DNA from: Xanthobacteraceae bacterium
GTDB taxonomy: Bacteria; Pseudomonadota; Alphaproteobacteria; Rhizobiales; Xanthobacteraceae
Assembly (NCBI GenBank): GCA_030037185.1
Contig: JASHRR010000459.1
Coordinates: 1 to 12,174, forward strand
Reading direction: 5' to 3'
Length of the DNA stretch: 12,174 nucleotides
The first letter of the stretch is position 1, and every line of letters begins with the position of its first letter. Made by a program: the position numbers and the translations under genes. Positions 8,210 to 12,174 of this stretch are shown here, in pieces. The notes below the pieces were generated by a model that was not told the origin of the DNA, searched no databases, and saw only the letters and a list, made by a program, of their open reading frames with translations.

Positions 8210-8449
8210 ATGCGATATAAACCCAGAAGCATTGCCGCGCTCCAGGTTGCTCTTGGTGGCCTGCCTGCCAGCATGCAAGTTGAGGTCGACCGGGACGTTA
8301 GCGTGTCGGCAAAAACTGTCGGCGAACTTCGCAAAGTGACGGCGTGGCCTGAGAATTTGGTGATAGCAACCCCGCAGGATCGCCATCGCGGAAGCGCAAT
8401 AAGAGTCAGTAAGGCCAGGGGAGCGAAACGCCTCGCGCCAAAACCATAA
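8210..8449 (+). CDS. Hypothetical small basic protein
   Basis: A 79-aa candidate. ATG at 8210 has AGGGAG (8199-8204) five bases upstream, the main reason to accept it. The translation has a protein-like middle (ALQVALGGLPASMQVEVDRD, then VSVSAKTVGELRKVTAW) and a basic end (KARGAKRLAPKP). No signal peptide, no membrane segment, no family recognised. A longer open frame on the opposite strand over the same bases has no ribosome site and an Arg/His-rich translation. This could still be non-coding. Confidence 0.45.
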   Translation: MRYKPRSIAALQVALGGLPASMQVEVDRDVSVSAKTVGELRKVTAWPENLVIATPQDRHRGSAIRVSKARGAKRLAPKP

Positions 8450-9039
8450 CAGCCCGGCTCATTCGCGACTCACATGATCGCAGCACGACCTGCTCCTGGT
8501 TTGGACGCTTGACGGTAGGTCGCCTTCACGGTTCACGCGTTGCCGCTTCGGCCGGCTCTTGCTGTCGTCGGATTGACGAAAATGGCATTGATGTCCGGCC
8601 ATGCCCGCCGTGTCGGCGCCCAGCGTAACGTGATGGTGGGCCGAATCTCGAGCCCCCCTCGGAGGCCACCTCAAAGTCAGCGAGCTGGCGCTTCGGCAGC
8701 GGGCACCATACCGATCAAAAAGCCACGCTCCGCTGCAAGTCATTCTGCCTAACCATCGTTCGATCGACCTGGCCAAGATTGCTGAGGCCTTGCGCTGGAG
8801 GTAAAAATTGAGCACGGCTCGCAACTGCGAACATCGCCAGGCGCCCGAAAGCCACCTGACAGGGCAAGGTCTGGCGGGCATCGACGACGCTATCGTGGGG
8901 TTCTGAATCCGCAGCGAAATGCTATTATCCTCCGCGTGCACCCGGGTATCCTCCGCGTGCACCCGGGCCGGATCGTTGTTGTGGAACGTGAGCCGAATGG
9001 TTTTCGGACGGGAGCACTGAATATTCGAAGGGTTAGGAA
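8450..9039. other. Non-coding stretch upstream of the 319-aa exported protein
   Basis: About 590 bp. No complete gene. On the plus strand a short frame ending at the TAA near 8806 contains protein-like text (PLQVILPNHRSIDLAKIAEAL), possibly a gene remnant, but I cannot assign it to a family. The 3' end carries a perfect 21-bp tandem duplication (8926-8967). The promoter for 9040 should lie between that repeat and the start. Confidence 0.4.
8926..8967 (+). repeat. Perfect tandem duplication, 2 x 21 bp
   Basis: Two identical, adjacent 21-bp units, 8926-8946 and 8947-8967, each starting TATCC and containing CCGCGTGCACCCGGG with the palindrome GTGCAC. The period is two helical turns. The second unit ends 72 bp before the ATG at 9040, a suitable place for a regulator site, though a simple slippage duplication would look the same. 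Confidence 0.9.
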
Positions 9040-9999
9040 ATGCTTAAGGCTTTGACTGACGACAGACGGATAGGCAAAGCAACGCGGCGCGCGCTTGCCG
9101 GCGGCGCATTGATGGCTGCCGTCTTGGCGTCCGTCGCGGATGTGCCGGCGCACGCCGTGGATTCGCAAAGCACCATACCGCGTTTGATGCAAGAGCCAGG
9201 TGTCGCGTGGAGGGCCTACTTATTCGGCGGGCGAGCCCGGCCTGCGAGCCCGGCCGACGTTCCGTACGATCGAACCGCCAATGAATGGCTGGCGCCGGAG
9301 AGCGGAATTGGTCCGATCGTCGCCGACCCGGCACACCCATTCTACAATAACGCGGTCGCTGCCGATCTCGGCGTGTCGGCGACCTACCGGGTGGCGGACC
9401 TCAACAACGAAGCCGCCCACAATCTGATGCCTTGGGCTTTGCAGGCGCTGAAAAGGCAAAATGCGCTCGTGCTCGCCAACAGGAACGGTGAGACGCGCCA
9501 GGCCAGATGTTGGGAGACAGGCGTTCCCGACATTCATGAAGCGCCTTGGGAAATGTATTTCATTCAGACCCCTACCGAAGTCGTGATGATCTTGGGAGGA
9601 CCCGGACAGCAGGTGCGCCGCGTTTATCTCAACGTCGCGCATTCGAATAACCCGACGCCGTCTTGGTTCGGCGAATCGGTTGGCCACTACGAGGGCGGCG
9701 ACACACTCGTCGTTGATACGATCGGCCTGAACGACAGGACCTTTGTCGACGGGTACCGGACACCGCACACTACTCAGCTGCACGTGGTGGAGCGCTTCAA
9801 GATCACAAATGGCGGTAAGACGCTCGATGTCTCCTTCACGGTCGACGACCCTGGTACCTTCTACCAGCCCTGGGGAGCGAGACGGCCTCGTGACCGGGTG
9901 GTCGTTCCGTACGAGGAACAGGTGTGCCAAGTGAACAACGACGACATATTCCATCAGGGCTTCGATCCGGTACCAACGGCCGATAAGCCAGATTTCTGA
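9040..9999 (+). CDS. Exported protein of a conserved uncharacterised family
   Basis: A 319-aa protein with a long signal peptide: a basic N-region containing TRRALAGG, a hydrophobic core, and a cleavage site after AHA (residue 39). The twin arginine loosely resembles a Tat signal but lacks the full consensus. The mature protein matches by eye a family of conserved exported proteins: IQTPTEVVMI (175-184), RRVYLNVAHSNNPTPSWFGE (193-212), SVGHYEGGDTLVVDTIGLND (213-232), YRTPHTTQLHVVERF (239-253), SFTVDDPGTFYQPW (265-278) and a PTADKPDF end (312-319). The function is unknown to me. Cysteines at 157 and 296 might pair. AAGGG (9028-9032) lies seven bases before the ATG. No neighbour suggests a pathway. 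Confidence 0.92.
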   Translation: MLKALTDDRRIGKATRRALAGGALMAAVLASVADVPAHAVDSQSTIPRLMQEPGVAWRAYLFGGRARPASPADVPYDRTANEWLAPESGIGPIVADPAHPFYNNAVAADLGVSATYRVADLNNEAAHNLMPWALQALKRQNALVLANRNGETRQARCWETGVPDIHEAPWEMYFIQTPTEVVMILGGPGQQVRRVYLNVAHSNNPTPSWFGESVGHYEGGDTLVVDTIGLNDRTFVDGYRTPHTTQLHVVERFKITNGGKTLDVSFTVDDPGTFYQPWGARRPRDRVVVPYEEQVCQVNNDDIFHQGFDPVPTADKPDF

Positions 10000-10000
10000 G

Positions 10001-10640
10001 ATGGACCGCTCAGCGCCGTCAGGAACCTGCCAGTTGCCCGACAGCCTGCTGACGCTCTGGCAAAGCACGGGCTTGGCTGCCATGGCACGCGCGGGTCTGG
10101 CAACCGATTTTCGATCGCTGGATTATCGCCCCTCCCGATCAGGCGTTGCGCATCCCCATCATGATGTCGCCCTTCGGGCGCATTCTTTATTACCGGAAGC
10201 TCACCGGGACCGGTGAGGGTGTCGCTGTTTTCGAGCCGCACGGCAAGTCGAGGAACATTCTGCAGCCTTATGGATTTTTTTACCCACTCTGTGCAATCCC
10301 GAATCCCTCGACGCAAAGATCCCTCCCGGGATGTTGCGGGTTGCCCAAAGCAGGCGATCCGCCCGCGCCCGGCAAGGGTCTATCAGGCCGATCAGACGCC
10401 GCTCGTGCATGCGGATGCGCCAAATCCGCAAGGCCGTTGCGGTGGCGATGCACAAGAGGCCGCGCGATGCCATCGATCCGGTGAACGTCGAGCCCCCGCC
10501 GGGAACGAGGCGCTTTTAAGTATTTTGCCGATATCTCCGCCGGAGAGAAGTCCTCGTTCGGCAGCGATGCGAATGATGATGAACTGACGGTCGCCATGAT
10601 CGAGAATTGCCCCGCCTGTCGTTGGCTGTCGAAATCCGCG
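10001..10640 (+). pseudogene. Multiply frameshifted gene, possibly GAD-like/DUF1851 type
   Basis: Protein-like segments follow one another in order but in changing frames. LPDSLLTLWQSTG (10034-10072) is followed in the next frame by WQPIFDRWIIAPPDQALRIP and FGRILYYRKLTGTGE, then FEPHGKS (10098-10285). Next come LCNPESLDAKIPPGML (10289-10333), VYQADQTPLVH (10378-10410), AMHKRPRDAID (10445-10477) with PPPGTRRF, and FKYFADISAGEKSSFGSDAN (10515 onward). That is at least five frame changes, several at T-runs. The 'LPD.LL..W' opening followed by 'FG.ilyyr' recalls GAD-like/DUF1851 proteins, some of which are type VI secretion immunity or adaptor proteins. That identity rests on memory of the family pattern only. 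The 5' part appears cut short by the gene ending at 9999. Confidence 0.6.
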
Positions 10641-10645
10641 TTTAA

Positions 10646-10895
10646 ATGGCGGCGACCAATGAAATCACCGGCAGCGATCTGCCAAGCTCAATCGAGACTA
10701 TCGCATTGCAGAGACTTGGGCTGCCGATGGAGGGGCTTGAGATCGACACGCTTGCGCGGGCGGGACCGCCCAGGCAGGCAACGACGATGTTACCTGATGC
10801 TCGGCAGCAGAATTTGCGGCGCGAGGCAGAGCTTTTCGAACCGCTCGACCACGCCACCTGCGTTGCGGGAGACAGGTAGGCGCAAGCTGGCGTAG
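10646..10895 (+). pseudogene. Possible remnant of a LysR-type regulator N-terminus
   Basis: From ATG 10646 one reads MAATNEITGSDLPSSIETIA, which resembles the opening of some LysR-family regulators. In another frame the stretch 10836-10895 reads SNRSTTPPALRETGRRKLA then stop. This resembles the 'NRTTR..ALTEAG.RLL' segment that follows the helix-turn-helix in LysR proteins. The helix-turn-helix itself between them is not recognisable and the effector domain is absent. No ribosome site precedes 10646. If correct, this is a truncated and frameshifted relic; it may equally be chance. Confidence 0.3.
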
Positions 10896-10951
10896 GTTCG
10901 ATCATCGAGAGGTCTGCCCAGCGATCGCGCCGCAGGATATGCAGCGATCGG

Positions 10952-11655
10952 CTACAGGCGCTTCCATTCGAGCCTCACAACCCCCTCTTGCGCCGCAATC
11001 GCTGCGACAATGGACGGGTTGTCGGCCGCATTCGGGAGCCGGTACTCGAGAAGGTCGAACCTTAACTCGCGATGTTTTCCTGCAGCAGACAACGTAATTT
11101 GCGTTCTGGCTATGTCGAGTCCGGCCGTCTCCAGCATGCGTCGGATTTGACTCTCGCTCGGGCTTGCACCTTCCAATTCGATGCACAAGGTGGCGCGGCA
11201 TTCCCGGCGCAGCCGCGACTCAATCCAATTTAAGAGCCAAAGCGCAACAAGCGCGATGGCTGTCGCAGCCACGCCCAGCCCGATTTGGCCACCACCGAGG
11301 CACAGTCCAATGACCGTCACGTACCACAGCGTCGCTGCAGTGGTCACGCCGACGACAATGTTGTCGCGACGGACGATCACGCCGGCACCAATGAAACCGA
11401 CGCCCGTCAGAATGCCGAGCGGCAATCGCATTCGTTCGTCACGAAGGAGTCTGGCGCGCGGCCAGCTGTCGGCAGGAGAAGGTTGACCTGGATCATCGCA
11501 AAGGAGGCGGCGAGACAAACCAGCAACGTCGTCCGCAGCCCTGCCGCCTTGCCCTGCTCGGTGCGATTGTAGCCGATCAGCAGTCCCGCGATGACGGTTA
11601 GGACGAGCCTCAGTGCGATCTCATGCCACCCGATATGGGCCGGCATTTCCATCAT
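10952..11655 (-). pseudogene. MgtC/SapB family membrane protein, disrupted by a frameshift
   Basis: The N-terminal 74 codons (11655-11434) encode the MgtC start: hydrophobic helix, GLLIGYNRTEQGKAAGLRTT (24-42), then a second helix and PDSFVTN. The remainder continues in another frame from 11431: MRLPLGILTGVGFIGAGVIV, two more membrane segments, and a C-terminal soluble domain ending VVRLEWKRL. Only two bases (11432-11433) separate the frames, so one base (or four) appears lost. Restored, the product would be about 234 aa, normal for MgtC. GAGG about nine bases ahead supports the ATG at 11655. As it stands, translation would stop at 11407 after 82 residues. MgtC proteins sit in the inner membrane and are linked to magnesium limitation and to control of ATP synthase. 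A sequencing error would give the same picture. Confidence 0.88.
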
Positions 11656-12174
11656 TCTGACCTCGGATCATTTCCCGTAATGGTGCCCTCAGGTCGAACG
11701 ACACAGATGATGGCAAGTACAACCAAAGCGGGCCAAGCCAGTTCCCGGCTATTCGAGAAGGTCGATCCGGAGGCCGCTGGTCCGCCGACGTGTCTTATGG
11801 GCACAGGCAACGCCTGGTCGAAACGTTGCGGCTCCACTGTTTGTGTCGACGCAAAGCACAGAAAGCGCGATCGCTCTCCGCAGATTCGGTGCGCGGCTGT
11901 TTCCCGCGCGGGCGCTGTCGCCGGCTGGGGGCCGCTCAGTCCAACGTCTCACTGCCGGCGATGGAACCGCAACACTGGACGCTGATAGGCCGGCCAAACG
12001 CGCAGCGACCGCATGACGAAAAGCCGGCGGCCTGTTTCTTGCAGCACGAACAGGGCGTGCGGCTGCCAGCGGCAGCCGCGCGCACCCCGGCGCGCCTTGG
12101 CCCTTTCATCTCCAGGTGCCCGAGGGCGCCGGGGTTCAGGTGATGGTGCCATCCTTCGCCGCAGGTAACTAGCC
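11656..12174. other. Unassigned right end of the window
   Basis: About 520 bp in which several short open frames overlap on both strands, all Arg/Pro/Ala-rich, none with a convincing ribosome site or a recognisable domain. The presumed promoter of the MgtC-like gene lies at the left edge. A gene entering from beyond 12174 cannot be excluded. Confidence 0.4.

Noticed and set aside
8636..8806. Plus-strand frame ending PLQVILPNHRSIDLAKIAEALRWR, protein-like in character.
   Set aside because: No start, no upstream continuation and no family I could name; too short and isolated to call a gene or a named pseudogene.
8459..8962. Minus-strand open frame of 167 codons, starting inside the 21-bp tandem repeat.
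   Set aside because: The N-terminal repeat HAEDTRVHAED is just the translated tandem repeat; the rest lacks any recognisable domain or start signal.

Overview
The window is a GC-rich stretch of a chromosome that looks like an alphaproteobacterium of the Bradyrhizobium/Rhodopseudomonas group. The main clue is an intact DUF3551 protein with a decayed second copy beside it. Several small proteins of a rhizobial type support this: a four-cysteine secreted pair, an 'EQFRQRADECRR' protein, and an 'AEAAKKFGAEPERL'-like tail. The genus assignment is inference, since there is no rRNA or marker gene here.

Layout. 1-391 (+): MAPEG-family membrane protein. 438-2045 (-): carboxyltransferase (beta) subunit of a methylcrotonyl-CoA-type acyl-CoA carboxylase, convergent with the first gene and without its biotin-carboxylase partner nearby. 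2447-2875 (-): PEGA-like lipoprotein with a recognisable promoter. 3159-3944 (+): two tandem paralogous secreted proteins, preceded by a strong leader hairpin. 4229-4486, 5058-5312 and 5475-5738 (+): three further small exported proteins, the second followed by a clear intrinsic terminator. 5757-6031: frameshifted remnant of a DUF3551 paralog. 6032-7127: about 1.1 kb with no supportable gene. 7128-7334 (+), 7589-7852 (-) and 8210-8449 (+): small conserved or hypothetical cytoplasmic proteins. 8450-9039: non-coding, with a perfect 2 x 21-bp tandem repeat. 9040-9999 (+): 319-aa exported protein of a conserved but uncharacterised family. 10001-10895: wreckage of two genes, one resembling GAD-like/DUF1851 proteins and one resembling the N-terminus of a LysR regulator. 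10952-11655 (-): MgtC/SapB-family gene broken by one frameshift. 11656-12174: nothing recognised.

I see no coherent multi-gene system (no phage, transposase, CRISPR or defence operon). The theme of the middle is a run of small, separately transcribed envelope or secreted proteins of unknown function, mixed with gene decay. Only the tandem pair at 3159-3944 looks like an operon. The most useful leads are the four-cysteine paralog pair with its structured leader, the three pseudogenes, and the short phased repeats upstream of two exported-protein genes.
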